Positions 45,301 to 54,961 of a DNA stretch of 64,000 nucleotides are shown here, in pieces. The notes beneath the pieces are model-generated. The model was not told the DNA's origin, did not search any database, and worked only from the letters and a program-made list of their open reading frames with translations. This DNA is from Gordionus sp. m RMFG-2023. Taxonomy: Eukaryota > Nematomorpha > Gordioida > Chordodea > Parachordodidae. The stretch lies in contig NC_088775.1 in NCBI RefSeq assembly GCF_954871325.1, positions 41,269,561 to 41,333,560 on the forward strand, read 5' to 3'. Every line of letters begins with the position of its first letter. The stretch's first letter is position 1. Both the position numbers and the translations under genes were made by a program.

Positions 45301-48300
45301 CCACCTAATGCAGACCTCTAGTTTGGATGCGCTAGCGATAATAACTTCGTGTAAATATATTCGCGATAAAAAATTCACCATAAAGGGTTCACGATAAAAA
45401 GCTTCACTAAAATGGGTTCGCGATAAAATTTTCCCTAAAATGTATTCACTCTATAGTATCTTGGTTTAGGTTTTGTTGAAATAAATATGCGATTATTGTC
45501 TTTGCTAAAAATGTTATGCGGAAAAAAAAGTCGCGAAATCGGTTTCACAATATTACCTTCGCTCTAAAATTCCTTCGATAAACAACATTCGCGACAAACA
45601 ATATTCGCGACAAATATTTCACGATAAAATTTTGCTGAATTGACCTTATACGATTGAAAAAGGGAAGAAAAAAGTAAAAATGATATAAAAAAAAATAGAG
45701 AATCGGAAAAAGATGACACTCTTTTCATAAGCTTTTCCCCTTACCGTGGCTTATACTTTCCTTTCTTTTTTCCTATTTCAAATTTTTTTTTCTTTTAGCT
45801 TTTGATCATTATAGAAATTTTAATCAATTGATTAGAATTATATCATATTCTCAAAATATTATTTACACTCTTTTTTTAAATAGAAATTATAATTAATTTT
45901 TATATAAATGAATCGTATTATTTTATTATAAATATTAGAGACCTGCAGAGGTACCATTTGCACGGCCGCACGATATTTTTAAAAAAAATATTTCCGCCCG
46001 GCCCGGGCTTTATATTCCCGGGCTTGAAAATAGGTCGGGCTTGAAAATAGGTCGGGCCGAAAATTTGATAAAAATCCAGGCTGGGCCATTCAAATGTTAC
46101 TTCTGCAGGTCTTCGAAATATATTATTTTTTAAAAGAATATTATAAATAACGATTAGTGATGATAAATCGCTTCATTTGAACCGATTTTTAAAAACGATG
46201 AACTCAATATTTTAGCCAGAAAAATATTGCCTAATCATCGAGATTTAGCTAATAGATTTCCAAACCTTTGTGCCATCTATGAGCAAAATATTCAGGCTTG
46301 CATAATACTTTTCAGGTTGAAATACTAAATTCGTTGTTTATAGAAATCGGCCCAAATGGAGCGATTTTGCAACAAAAACGATATCCCTTTTTGGAATGTG
46401 AATTTTTTTTGAATGAATCTTTCCTTTTCTTGTGGGACTTTTTCTTTTTTGACTTTCCCTGTCTTTGGTACTTTTTCTCTTTCGTCATACCTTTTCCTTT
46501 TTTGCTTTTTCCTTTAAATGGGATACCCTTTAATTGATTTTCATTTGATTCGCCAAAGTTTTTTGTTGTAAAAACTTTAAAAAAAATCCTGACTAATCAA
46601 AAATCTATATCCATGACTTAAAACAATGATTAGTATTGTAATCAATATTATAGATTATTTTTCATTTGAAACGCAAATCTATTTATTTTTTTTGAATAAA
46701 AATTTTTAAAAACAATGGACATAGACATAAACGCTCCCAATTAGAGTGATGATTAACATTAAATTTAAAAGATATTTCGATAAGCTTTCATTCAAAACCC
46801 ATTTTGATTTTTCTGATAAAATTTTGTATCCTAACCCTAATCCCTCCCCCCAAACCTTACTTCTAAGATCTAGTTCCTCTCACTTAGCGTAATGATCAAA
46901 AGTTATTCTAATTATCCCAGATAGTTTTATTTCTTTAAAAATTACGACATATATAAAGATACAATATATAATTCAGTATTGGCATATCTAAGATTCGGAA
47001 CTCGCACGAAAAGGTTGAGAACGCCGCCTCTATAGACCTAACGTAGATTGCCATTACCTTTGTCTAATAATAGTGGCCATAGAAATCTACATCACGCTTA
47101 TTTAGGCGCTAATGACTAGACTAAAAATAAAATGATAGTTAAACAATTCAATACACTTACACTTGAGGTGAAAGTTTAGCTTCCCAATTCAAACAAATCA
47201 ATGAGACGAAATATTTGATTTGAGCTAGAGTTTGGAGCAGCCTGGATGGGCAAAAAGCCCAAACCCATGAGCCAATTAGATTTTTGAGCTGGACCCGACA
47301 ATTGTGAAAAATAATTTTATGGGACGGGCCGAATTTTTGAATATTTTTAAAGTAGTTAATTAGGCAAATGTATGTCGTTTTCCTTCATAAAATTTTATTA
47401 TGAGCCTGGACAGCAGGCAACTCGTACAAAATATATTTTACGGGTACTGCTGGTTAAAAATAATTATAAGCCCTGCCAAAAACCAAATAAAAAATTTCCA
47501 CTGATATGAACTTTGTTTACAAGAGATATCAGTGGCGTAGCTAGGAATTTTCCTTAGAGGGGGTCCATACATATAAAAGCTGGGGGCTTCGCCCCCAGAC
47601 CCCCTTTAACGGGCCCTCGCCCTTTTGCCCGGCCTTAGGCAGGGTTTATCTTACAAATCATAACCATATCTTCGATAATAGATAATAAATATATTTTTTA
47701 AATGCATCAATAATATGTTATTATAATTTAGTAGATTATTCTCAATGACTTTATAATAATACTATCCAGAATAATTTCAATAGTAATATAATGTCCTTCC
47801 ACAAACATCAAAACCAGAAAAATATAATTCATTAAAATCACTTTTAAGTCTTTTGAACGTATAATCTAAAAAAAATTTTTGCTCTGGGAGGGGTCCATAC
47901 CCGAAAACCACCACCCCCGTAGCTACGCCACTGAGAGATATCATTGTACTAATGTTTTATTGTTGAGAATAAACAGTTATATTTTTTTTAAAGTTGATTT
48001 CACGAAAATCGAGCCGGTATAATTTTGGGTCATAAACATCTTGAATCTATTATTAGAGTCCTTGAAACAGACAGCAAAGGCTTGAAAAGCAATAGTATTA
48101 AAATGGCAAGCCTAGAGAAGAATTTTACACCATACTAACCTTTTAACAAATGATAAATAATAACTACAACAGTGCTATTAAATCACTTAACTCAAACCAA
48201 CTACAAAACGGTTTATCCAAGGTTTAAAAGCTCATTTAATTTTTGCCAAAATCCACTAAGTTTTACCCATTTATTCCTTTGTTCAGTGCTTTTAATAAAT

Positions 48301-48974
48301 CTTGAATTTTTTTTTTAATATAAAAAACCTTTGTCACTGAAATCATCGAATAAAATAATTTCATGAAGATATTTTGAAGGTGATCTGTTCTTTATGCTCC
48401 ACATCATTCGAAGAATAGCCGTTAAAGCTTCGTTATTAAAAATTAATATTACGCTGGCAGAAGGTAGATCAAGGTCATACGCTATAAGATGACATCTAAA
48501 TTATTTTTTAAAAATTGTTTAAAGGTTGTGAAAACATTTTTAAAAAAAATCTAAAGTTGCCTCGGACATTTTATTCTTTAGAAAGTTATAAATATTATTA
48601 AAAATAATCATCGATTTTATTTATTTTTACTCTTTCGGTCGATTATCTGGAATACTCCTGTTCAAAGCTATCTGATTGCTTAGTAAAACGTTGAAGGATT
48701 CCTTCTTTTTAATCTTTTTAGCTAAACGAATTTCATCTAAGTCAGTGAGCATAGCAGCCTTACCCATCGCGCCTAGAGCGCTTACTTTACCGGCATTTTT
48801 TATGTAAGGATAATAGGATTTGCTTTCAATCCAGTTTCTGTTCCTTCTTTTTGAAGTCCATCTAATGTCCACAACATTGTAAATGGTTAAGGCTAAGCAA
48901 AAAACTGCGAAATATTTAACCATCCGGCTAACCGTAGAGCGATATGGGTAACGGAATTTTCGAGTCAGTATCAT
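33190..48974 (-). CDS. Polypeptide N-acetylgalactosaminyltransferase (GT27, GALNT family), nine coding exons
   Basis: The enzyme starts mucin-type O-glycosylation in the Golgi by moving GalNAc from UDP-GalNAc to Ser/Thr of proteins. Exons (minus strand): 48974-48631, 48495-48329, 43097-42920, 42604-42401, 40323-40206, 37012-36824, 34064-33924, 33655-33551, 33354-33190. Junctions are GT/AG, phases agree and the sum is 1611 nt, 536 residues. Domains: short basic tail, membrane anchor about 20-37, stem, catalytic domain about 110-410, lectin domain from 448. FLDAHCE (DAH at 221-223, Mn2+ site) and WGGEN (327-331) are intact, as is CSRVGHIYR. Odd points are FNNEA where FHNEA is usual, and a lectin part of only about 89 residues. 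Introns range from 135 bp to 5.2 kb and hold several transposons. The family assignment is firm; the member within the family is not. Confidence 0.93.
33551..33655 (-). CDS. GALNT exon 8 (lectin alpha repeat)
   Basis: 35 codons, [16 protein letters not shown] through CQSRSSEE. The CLD triad of a ricin-type repeat is present. Acceptor TTTTAAG, donor GTAAAA. Phase 0 at both ends. Confidence 0.88.
33924..34064 (-). CDS. GALNT exon 7 (end of catalytic domain and linker)
   Basis: Encodes [35 protein letters not shown] and DENVLAHGK. The [13 protein letters not shown] segment is a hallmark of the family just before the lectin domain. Acceptor TTGTTAAG, donor GTTGAA. Confidence 0.92.
34090..36800. 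other. GALNT intron 6
   Basis: Mostly AT-rich. It holds a direct repeat with TTAATTTTCAAGTTT near 35250 and 35327, imperfect repeats of AAGTTATAAAA and GGTTACGC at 35598-35700, and a foldback-family fragment at 36040-36440. A minus-strand stretch at 34880-35015 reads [20 protein letters not shown] but matches nothing I know. Confidence 0.5.
36040..36440. repeat. Fragment of the FB-1 family
   Basis: It shares unit words with FB-1: AAAGCTAATTTAAATATTAG, CTTAGAGTGGTGATTAAAAG, TTTGATACCTATCTCATATC and GACCTAGACTCGCCCATT. It is much diverged and lacks the tandem arms. Confidence 0.55.
36824..37012 (-). CDS. GALNT exon 6 (end of Gal/GalNAc-T motif)
   Basis: Encodes [20 protein letters not shown], then [20 protein letters not shown] and [13 protein letters not shown]. 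It completes the WGGEN...WQCGG block that binds the sugar nucleotide. Donor GTTAGT. Confidence 0.93.
37260..40100. other. GALNT intron 5; one unassigned coding-like patch
   Basis: Less AT-rich than its surroundings between about 37500 and 38300. The minus strand near 38235-38030 reads [20 protein letters not shown] and [20 protein letters not shown] with stops, which may be an old element's coding remnant. The plus strand near 37820 reads [16 protein letters not shown] cannot assign either. At 39180-39230 a segment with AAGCACGAGGTTCAAGT resembles one at 35453-35490. Confidence 0.35.
40206..40323 (-). CDS. GALNT exon 5 (WGGEN motif)
   Basis: Encodes [20 protein letters not shown] and [17 protein letters not shown] with the catalytic-loop glutamate. 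Acceptor AATAG, donor GTAATA. Confidence 0.94.
40510..42214 (+). mobile_element. hAT-6 in GALNT intron 4
   Basis: Left end TAGAGGTGAGCTCGGGCG (40510) and right end complementary to TAAAGGTGGGCGCCGTCC (ending 42214), flanked by ATTCGGAG (40502-40509) and ATTCGCAG (42215-42222), an 8-bp duplication with one mismatch. GC-rich subterminal words (GTCACGGTGGGTCA, GCGGGTGGGTCAGG) mark both ends of an otherwise AT-rich element. Confidence 0.85.
41380..41960 (+). pseudogene. hAT-6 transposase remnants
   Basis: Recognisable pieces are [13 protein letters not shown] and [16 protein letters not shown] (41440-41550), then [19 protein letters not shown] and [10 protein letters not shown] (41770-41850), which correspond to the end of the hAT catalytic region and the dimerisation domain. 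The usual ERxFS core of the dimerisation domain is eroded. No N-terminal finger found. Confidence 0.68.
42401..42604 (-). CDS. GALNT exon 4
   Basis: Encodes [34 protein letters not shown] and [17 protein letters not shown]. It ends ATTAA before donor GTCTCG. Joining to exon 5 gives PINSPTMAGG, as expected for the family. Confidence 0.92.
42920..43097 (-). CDS. GALNT exon 3 (DxH motif)
   Basis: Encodes [33 protein letters not shown] and [17 protein letters not shown] is the metal-binding motif. Acceptor ACATAG, donor GTGAGA. Confidence 0.94.
43110..43525. mobile_element. Possible hAT-type MITE, one end only
   Basis: GC-richer words (CCCGAGCTGGCC, CCGGCCTAGTTCGG) and a right end GGTTTTGCAAATCTCTAA near 43505-43523 resemble the right end of the MITE at 52678-53044. 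The left end was not found. Confidence 0.4.
44433..45320 (+). mobile_element. hAT-7 in GALNT intron 2
   Basis: Ends TAGAGGTCTGCATTGGATGG (44433) and the complement of TAGAGGTCTGCATTAGGTGG (ending 45320), flanked by an exact 8-bp duplication GTTTGGAT (44425-44432, 45321-45328). Subterminal GGGCGGGCGG-type words repeat near both ends. A family of smaller elements in this window uses very similar ends (TAGAGATCTGCA, TAGCGGCCTGCA, CAGAGACCTGCA). Confidence 0.92.
44820..44990 (+). pseudogene. hAT-7 dimerisation-domain remnant
   Basis: The plus strand reads [18 protein letters not shown] and [17 protein letters not shown], the C-terminal dimerisation domain of a hAT transposase, open for about 40 codons. 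Nothing of the catalytic core is left in this 888-bp element. Confidence 0.82.
45335..45640. repeat. Imperfect minisatellite with TTCGCGATAAAA words
   Basis: About ten imperfect units of TTCGCGATAAAAAATTCAC type, 16-20 bp, some as TTCGCGACAAA. It starts right beside hAT-7. No gene. Confidence 0.65.
45936..46116. mobile_element. hAT-type MITE
   Basis: Inverted ends AGACCTGCAGAGGTACCATT (from 45939) and AGACCTGCAGAAGTAACATT (complement, from 46113). GC-rich words GGCCCGGGC and AATAGGTCGGGC lie inside. The target duplication is not clear. Confidence 0.68.
46190..46335. repeat. Dispersed repeat, partner at 63770-63880
   Basis: Shares CGAGATTTAGCTAATAGAT, TTTGTGCCATCTATGAG and TTCAGGCTT in the same order with the copy near the right end of the window. 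Confidence 0.65.
46385..46535. repeat. Minisatellite related to the M2 terminal repeat
   Basis: Units CTTTTCCTTTTTTG/CTTTTTCTTTTTTGAC between inverted GATATCCC (46380) and GGGATACCC (46529). The same unit type fills the ends of M2, so this is probably a tiny derivative. Confidence 0.55.
46735..46965. repeat. Fragment of the FB-1 family
   Basis: Resembles the right-hand part of FB-1: AGAGTGATGATTAACATT, a CCCTCCCCCC run, and TTTAAAAATTACGACATATA at the end, as in FB-1 near 9140. Confidence 0.5.
47530..47933. mobile_element. hAT-type MITE (CAGTGGCGTAGC ends)
   Basis: Ends CAGTGGCGTAGCTAGG (47530) and CGTAGCTACGCCACTG (ending 47933), flanked by an exact 8-bp duplication AGAGATAT (47522-47529, 47934-47941). 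The inner GGGGTCCATAC is repeated near both ends. No coding sequence. Confidence 0.92.
48329..48495 (-). CDS. GALNT exon 2 (start of catalytic domain)
   Basis: Encodes [39 protein letters not shown] and [11 protein letters not shown]. The usual motifs are FHNEA and LVDDAS or LVDDFS, so FNNEA and LFDDFS are divergent. Acceptor TTTAG, donor GTTTTT. Confidence 0.9.
48631..48974 (-). CDS. GALNT exon 1 (membrane anchor and stem)
   Basis: A splice acceptor (TATTTTTTTAAG) sits eight bases before the ATG at 48974, so the upstream ATG at 49019 lies in an intron and a non-coding 5' exon probably exists further up. Encodes a basic tail ([17 protein letters not shown]), the anchor [17 protein letters not shown], a stem, and [19 protein letters not shown] at the start of the enzyme domain. 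Donor GTAAAA. Confidence 0.88.
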
Positions 48975-49019
48975 TTTTCCCTTAAAAAAATAAAAATATT
49001 CACGAAAATATTTTTTCAA

Positions 49020-50697
49020 ATACCGATATCATCATATTTTGAATAATGCTGTCCTGTGTTTCAGGAGAGAGAATTTAAATTTCAAGGGCTTTCTAAAATT
49101 CTCTATAACGGAACTTTATATTTTGCTTTGACAAATAATATATCATATATATGTAATATATGGTGAAATAAAATAAAATTTTTGATTTAAATTATAAATT
49201 AAATACACTAAGATATTGTGGGATGTTTTTTTTAGTTCTCTAAAGTAATTAAAAAATGATAATTTGGTTTCAATTTCAATATTTTATGTTACTAATTTAA
49301 ATCGAAGGTAATGAAAAGAAAACTACATTTTATTTAATAATCTTTAAATTAATTTTTATGACTTAATAACCTCATTTAAATTATTTTTCATTTCCTCCTC
49401 ATACACTTTCTAACAGGAAATTAATGAGATTCATAAAAATAATTTGTACGTTTGTTCAGTTTTTGTTAAAAAATAAAATTTATTACTTTACCCTGCGCCT
49501 TGGCTAAAATGGCAGTTCTGAGTAAAAATGTAAGAAGCTTTTTAACCATAGGGAAGACCGGAGTTCTTATAAGTTTGAGCTTCATGTGGGCATTGGGGCT
49601 TTCTTCTGGACTATTCAACTCTAATTGTTAATTTTTTAATCATGCGGCTATAAATTTTTTTTATATAGGATCATATATATAATTATTATAACACAATATA
49701 TGATTTATACCCTCAAAATCAAAACTAACTTTTTTAAATGTTGCAATTAATCAAAAAATAAAAAATAATAAAGGTAAATTATCGAATAACTATCTTATAT
49801 AAAAAAATCTCTACTCAAAATAAAATTATTCTTTATTTAAATAAAAAATATGATGTTTCTTGGTCAATTTTAAGCTAGGTTCACAAAATATATAAACTTA
49901 CATTATTGTTTTTTCCTATTTTCCTCAAAATGAGTTTACCGAAGATCTCCCACATAACTGGCTATATTATTAAGAGGGAATCTTCATAGTTAATAACATG
50001 GTGTTTTAATTCGTTTTTTGAGCCCATTAAAATTTAATATTTAAATGAATTATTGGAAAGAAAAAAGAATATATATATGATATACAGATAGAAAAATATC
50101 AGTAGCAGTAGCCAGAGGGGGGAGGGGGTAGTTGTTTATATTTTCATATAAATTCATCTTATTTTGGTATCACATTTTCAAAGATGCTTAAAGTGTATTT
50201 ATATTTCGTTTGTTCGATACTTTATTATAATTGTATGTGCTTCTATATTTTTCGTTCTATATTATATCTTGATGCCAATTTTAGAGCTTTTCTTATTTTG
50301 CTAATGACTTTTTATTCACACTGATCATAAAATGGATTGAAGGACTAAACTAAAATGTGTGCTAAAAAAGTAATACATATTGGCTTCAGTTTCAGAATTT
50401 TCTCATATGCTAAAAAAGTAATACATATTGGCTTCAGTTTCAGATTTTCCTCAAAATATAATGAGATTACAACAATTTTACTTCTATATCTATTAAACAA
50501 AACAAAAGAACAAATAATCAAAATATTATGAATTGGGGAAAAATAAACCTTAATGTTTTTAGGCGTAATTAATTTTTGAATAGCAATTTAAAATCATATA
50601 TTTAAGACTCAGCCAAGAGGTGCCGTTATAGATTGTTTTTTTTGGCTTATAACTTGTTTATGTTATTGACTGGATAAACTGATTGATGAATTAGTGA
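49020..50697. other. Upstream of the GALNT coding region; no gene recognised
   Basis: It should contain the non-coding first exon and promoter of the transferase gene, but nothing decisive is visible. A run of AGAGGGGGGAGGGGG lies near 50113. A 48-bp direct duplication containing GCTAAAAAAGTAATACATAT lies at 50360-50455. Confidence 0.45.
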
Positions 50698-50705
50698 GTA
50701 AAAAT

Positions 50706-52084
50706 CAGAGTTGTTATTAGCTACTTTTAAAAGTAGCGCGCTACCGCTATCGCTATTTGTCAAAAAAATTGGCGCGCTACCGCTATCGCTATTTGTAAAA
50801 AAAAGTAGCTCGCTATTAGCTACTATTTTAAAAAAGTAGTTTTAGCTACTTTTAGGCTACTTTTTATAAAAAAAATTTAGAAACAATTTTATTTTTATTT
50901 TGCATATAATGTAATTGTATAGTAAATCTAAATAATATCTAAATAATATCTAAAAATCAACATTTATAAATATTAAAATATAGTTAATTTTGATTATAAA
51001 AAAATTTATGTAATAAATTTTAAATATTTATGATAATTTGTTGAATTTTAATAATAAAATCATTTCAATATTATCATCCCCAAGTCTAGAGCGACGATCA
51101 GAAAGTATCAGTTTTGCCTTACTAAATAATCTCTCGACACTAGCACTTGAGGGCAAGAGATTATTTAATCTTATATACATTGTTGTGCCCAACTATAAGC
51201 CGGTACATATATGAGATATCTCTGATAATTCTACTATTAAAGCATCTTTCATCACTTTAAACTTATTTGCTATTTTATTCACAAGTGTCTGGCGACATAA
51301 AATAGTTGTATCAGGTGATAAAGTTTTAATCATCATAGTAAATGATGGATTATCAACCAAGGACATTGGCTGAACTGTATCATTTATAAAATCCACAATA
51401 AATTTCTGAGAAATATTGGCATTTGTATTATTAATTAATTTGTTTGAATGGAATTAGTCTTTTTGGATATAGATTCACCTATGCCAAAGTTATTTAAATG
51501 TTGTTCAATTTCCTTAAAACTATTAGCATGAACAATCTTTTAAAATAAATATTATTATTTTATGTAAAAATGATAATTTACCTTTAGGTGTTTCTTGAGG
51601 TTATAGCTACTGGATTGATTTGAGGAAATATTTTTTTTACATTTTAAACATATAAATTTGAAGCCAGTTTTTGTTTTAATATTTATCTTGAAAAATTTTT
51701 GAAATCTAGGGAATGGGAAAGTATTGCTATGAATATTATTTTTTTCCCTGGTATCTTCCATCATTAATAACATTGTCTGACTCTGAATCACTTTCAACGA
51801 TTTGGATATCCATATGCGATGCCATTTTAAATTATCAACAGGTGATTTAGGTTTATAATACAAATTGAAAATATATTTCAATTTCAAAATTAAATAATAA
51901 ATCATAAAAAAATTATAATTTAATTATGATATTATATTTAAATTTTCGTGCTTATATTTACATTCATTATATTTTTTAAAAGTAGCGCACTAAAAAATTA
52001 AATAATTTTAAAAAAGTAGCCGCTATTAGCTATAGCTACCAAAAAAAATAGCGCTCTAAGTAGCGCGCTACTTTAACAACTCTG
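50706..52084 (-). mobile_element. hAT-8, BED-type short hAT element
   Basis: Ends CAGAGTTGTTATTAGC (50706) and the complement of CAGAGTTGTTAAAGTAGC (ending 52084), flanked by an exact 8-bp duplication GTAAAAAT (50698-50705, 52085-52092). Near both ends are many GTAGC, GCGCGCTAC and GCTACTTTTAAAAGTAGC words, the last self-complementary. Same family as hAT-4. Confidence 0.93.
51055..51905 (-). pseudogene. hAT-8 shortened transposase
   Basis: The minus strand from 51905 to 51555 includes a BED finger: FPFPRFQKFFKI, FICLKCKKNISSN and YNLKKHLK, followed by a splice donor AAAGGTAAAT. The part 51396-51193 is a hAT N-terminal domain, with QPMSLVDNPSFTMMIKTL and KVMKDALIVELSEIS. Next, with a short gap, comes the dimerisation domain at about 51170-51055: ASVERLFSKAKLILSDRRS and LGDDNIEMIL. 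The RNase H-like core between LSEIS and the dimerisation domain is deleted. Open segments are long for such a relic, so it is young or was maintained until recently. Confidence 0.82.
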
Positions 52085-52677
52085 GTAAAAATACTAATTA
52101 GGCATTACATATTGGCGCAATTAGATATTCAATACTTCTATAATTTTCGTTCTAACGTGTATTTTTTTTTATTTTGACACTAATGTGTTTCTTAAACTAT
52201 CTGCAAATCGGATTGAAGAACTAAAATGTTCTAAATGCACACTAAGAATATAAATTTCAGAGTCAATGCTTTAAGAAGAATAACTACATGCTTAAGGGGT
52301 GATATTTTAGTTTTTTAGCTTATAATTTGATTACTTTTTTTGAGGTTGATTAGGGACTTACTAAATATTAAAGCAAACTATATATTTTCAACTTCTATAT
52401 TTTCCGTTTTGGAATGATGACAATGGAAGTTTTCTTCTTATTCTACCAAATTAATTTCCCCTTTAAACCATTACCAGACATATTAAAGAAATAAAATGCA
52501 CAAATTGCACTACTTAATGGTTTAGTTTAAGTTTCAGAACCTTTAGTATTTTGAAAATTAATTTTATGGTTTATGTTAACAGTAATTATTTAAATTATAA
52601 ACTATTATATAAATTAGATTTTAGTTAAAAAATACAAGTATAATCTATCTTTCCCTTACTTAATCAATAATCATAAG

Positions 52678-53044
52678 TAGTTATCTGCATCGGGCCTAAT
52701 TTCGAATTTTTTTTAAAAAAGTTTTGCCGGCCCGGCCCGAATCCAAAATTTTATTTAAGAAAATTTACGGGCCCGGCTCGAACTTGTTTAAATATATAAA
52801 TTAATTTTTAAAATTACTCAAAATAAAAGACATATGTTATATGGCGTCTAGTTCTATAATAAATAAAATAAAATATTTATATTTTACATCAAAAATTCAA
52901 TATAAAATTGATAGATTTAATATATATTTTAAAAAAAATTTCAGGCCCGACCCGACTCAGCTCTAATTTTATTTTAAAATATTAGGGCTGAAGCCCGTTC
53001 GGGCCGGGCTGGACTCGGGCTGGGCCTACTTTTGCAGATCTCTA
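52678..53044. mobile_element. hAT-type MITE (TCTGCA ends)
   Basis: Ends TAGTTATCTGCATCGGGCC (52678) and the complement of TAGAGATCTGCAAAAGTAGG (ending 53044), flanked by ATCATAAG and ATCAAAAG (one mismatch). GC-rich GGGCCGGGCTGG words lie inside both ends. Confidence 0.82.
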
Positions 53045-54235
53045 ATCAAAAGTATCTGGAAATCTGAATGAATGTCAATCCATTCAAAATTTAATAACGC
53101 TTTTCAAACCCCAATATTTAATTCTGTAAAAGAAAAAAAAATATAGTTTTAGGTTATTTGGTTTTATATTCTCCTTAAGGTTAATTTATAAATTTATTTT
53201 TTTACTAAAACTGTGAAATCCTTTTTAAATTTAACTATATATTTATGCGAATGAAGTTGATATAAATAAAAGTTTTATAGGATTTATTAATTTTATTATA
53301 TTTTCAATATATTTTTTCCCTATTTATAGTTAATAACTATTAAGAAGACTAATTGTACAACATTATAAATTTAAAAATATCAGCTTTCAGTTTCATTTTA
53401 CCTCCTTATTTGTAGATGTAAAGCTGGTAAAATAATTTGTGTAATTCCATCGGGACATCTCCCATCCGTAAAGAGACCTGGGGGTTCTATAAAAAAATAA
53501 AACTCATTCTATAAAACGGAGGTGGGAGTGGGACTACAAGTTCCCCAAAAACATGAATAATTGTATTTTAAAATTGTAAATTGTATATTTTGTTTTAAAA
53601 AATAATACTCTTTAGGTCCTGATGTAAGGGCTCTTATTTTGCTGGCTATATTTTTTAAAAAATGTAATTTTGAACGTTCAGAATAAAAATACTAATATAG
53701 TATATAGAAAATAAATATAGATGCCATTGATTCTATTCACGGCAAACTTATTTCAAAGAAGATTAGCAGCTTCAATAATAAAAAAAGCAACTCATATGAT
53801 AGGGGAAATCGGGGCTTATAAGTTCGATCATATTTATTATAGAACGAATTAAATCTATGGTTTGAAACTTAATTCTATAATAAAAAATTAATATACACCT
53901 CTCGATTAAAATATTTGTTTTACGATAACATTGAAATTTTAAACACAAAAATATGTTTTGCAAAAATTTAAAGAATATATGTTGATTAATTTTGTTTGAA
54001 GTTAGACTAATAAAAATACCACATAACAATATATGAAAGCTTGAATTACCTCTATCACATGTATGAGTTTTATATTATATGTAAGATTATATTTTGGTAT
54101 TTTTTTATCATACCTTATCACGACTGATAACTAGGGGTACTTGGACCGTGATACGTAGAATCATTTATATTATATCATAAAAATATAAATTTTTATTAAA
54201 AATTTTATTATATTTTTTTTTTATTTTATGATAAA
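53045..54235. other. No gene recognised
   Basis: AT-rich. A slightly GC-richer patch with GAGACCTGGGGG and GGAGGTGGGAGTGGG at 53480-53540 has no visible frame or partner. Confidence 0.4.
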
Positions 54236-54239
54236 ATTT

Positions 54240-54535
54240 TAGATTTTTAGCACGTATTTCTTTTCGGGCACGGTGAAGGAGACCATCTTATCTTCCCACA
54301 GTGACTTCGCATATGGTCCTTATGGGATCCAACCTTATTCTTCTAGATCGGTTCATAAACATCCAAATTTCCCAAAATCGTCAACGTATGCAAAAGAATT
54401 TTACATAAAAATGTTCCCAGCTTTCTCTTCCCTATTCTTTTTGAAAGACTCATTGCTCTACAGAAGCCAAATAATAACATCCTCATCGGCTCTATATTTT
54501 ATTTTTTAGTTGCAAAAACAATTTAAAGGGTTATT
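54240..54535 (+). pseudogene. LINE reverse-transcriptase fragment
   Basis: Reads KFPKIVNVCKRILHKNVPSF, then FERLIALQKPNNN and GSIFYFLVAK (54365-54510). This fits the start of the RT domain of the LINE type whose tail lies at 1870-3170, where a sequence of the form ALKKxxGGxRPI and GxxxRRL is expected. Stops precede it. An overlapping open frame in another phase is a shadow. Confidence 0.5.
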
Positions 54536-54655
54536 TATATGTTTCACCCAAAGTAATTTGTTATTTCGCACATAATTTTTATAGATGTGAATCTCGTAAA
54601 TGGTCCATTCGACTTTCAAATTTGATTAATTAAACTAAATATGTTAGCTACAAAG

Positions 54656-54953
54656 TAGCGGCCTGCAATGGGGGTTTCTTTATCCGAAGTCTCACCTACT
54701 CATTTTCAACTCACTCGCCCACCTATGGTTTCTAAAATAATTTCCTCCACCACATTTTAAAAATTGTTATAAAAAAAATATTTTTTCTTAAATATAAACC
54801 CTATTTGATCATTTCATCTAAAAAATATTTTAAATTCACCAACCCAACCGCCCATGAAAATATTTTTAGCCCTCACATTCACGTTTGTCCAAAGTATCGT
54901 TGGGTTTGGGCTATGGTAGAGGATCAAGAACCTGCCCAATGCAAACCTTTATT
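54656..54953. mobile_element. hAT-type MITE
   Basis: Ends TAGCGGCCTGCAATGGGGG (54656) and, in complement, AATAAAGGTTTGCATTGGGC (ending 54953), flanked by CTACAAAG and CTACAAAA (one mismatch). Related to hAT-7 ends. Confidence 0.75.
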
Positions 54954-54961
54954 CTACAAAA

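Noticed and set aside
48975-49019. Upstream ATG that would add 15 residues to the GALNT N-terminus
   Set aside because: A good splice acceptor sits between it and the ATG at 48974, so this part is probably intron.
54273-54509. Plus-strand open frame of 78 codons
   Set aside because: A different phase of the same stretch gives the LINE reverse-transcriptase pieces, so this one is a shadow.
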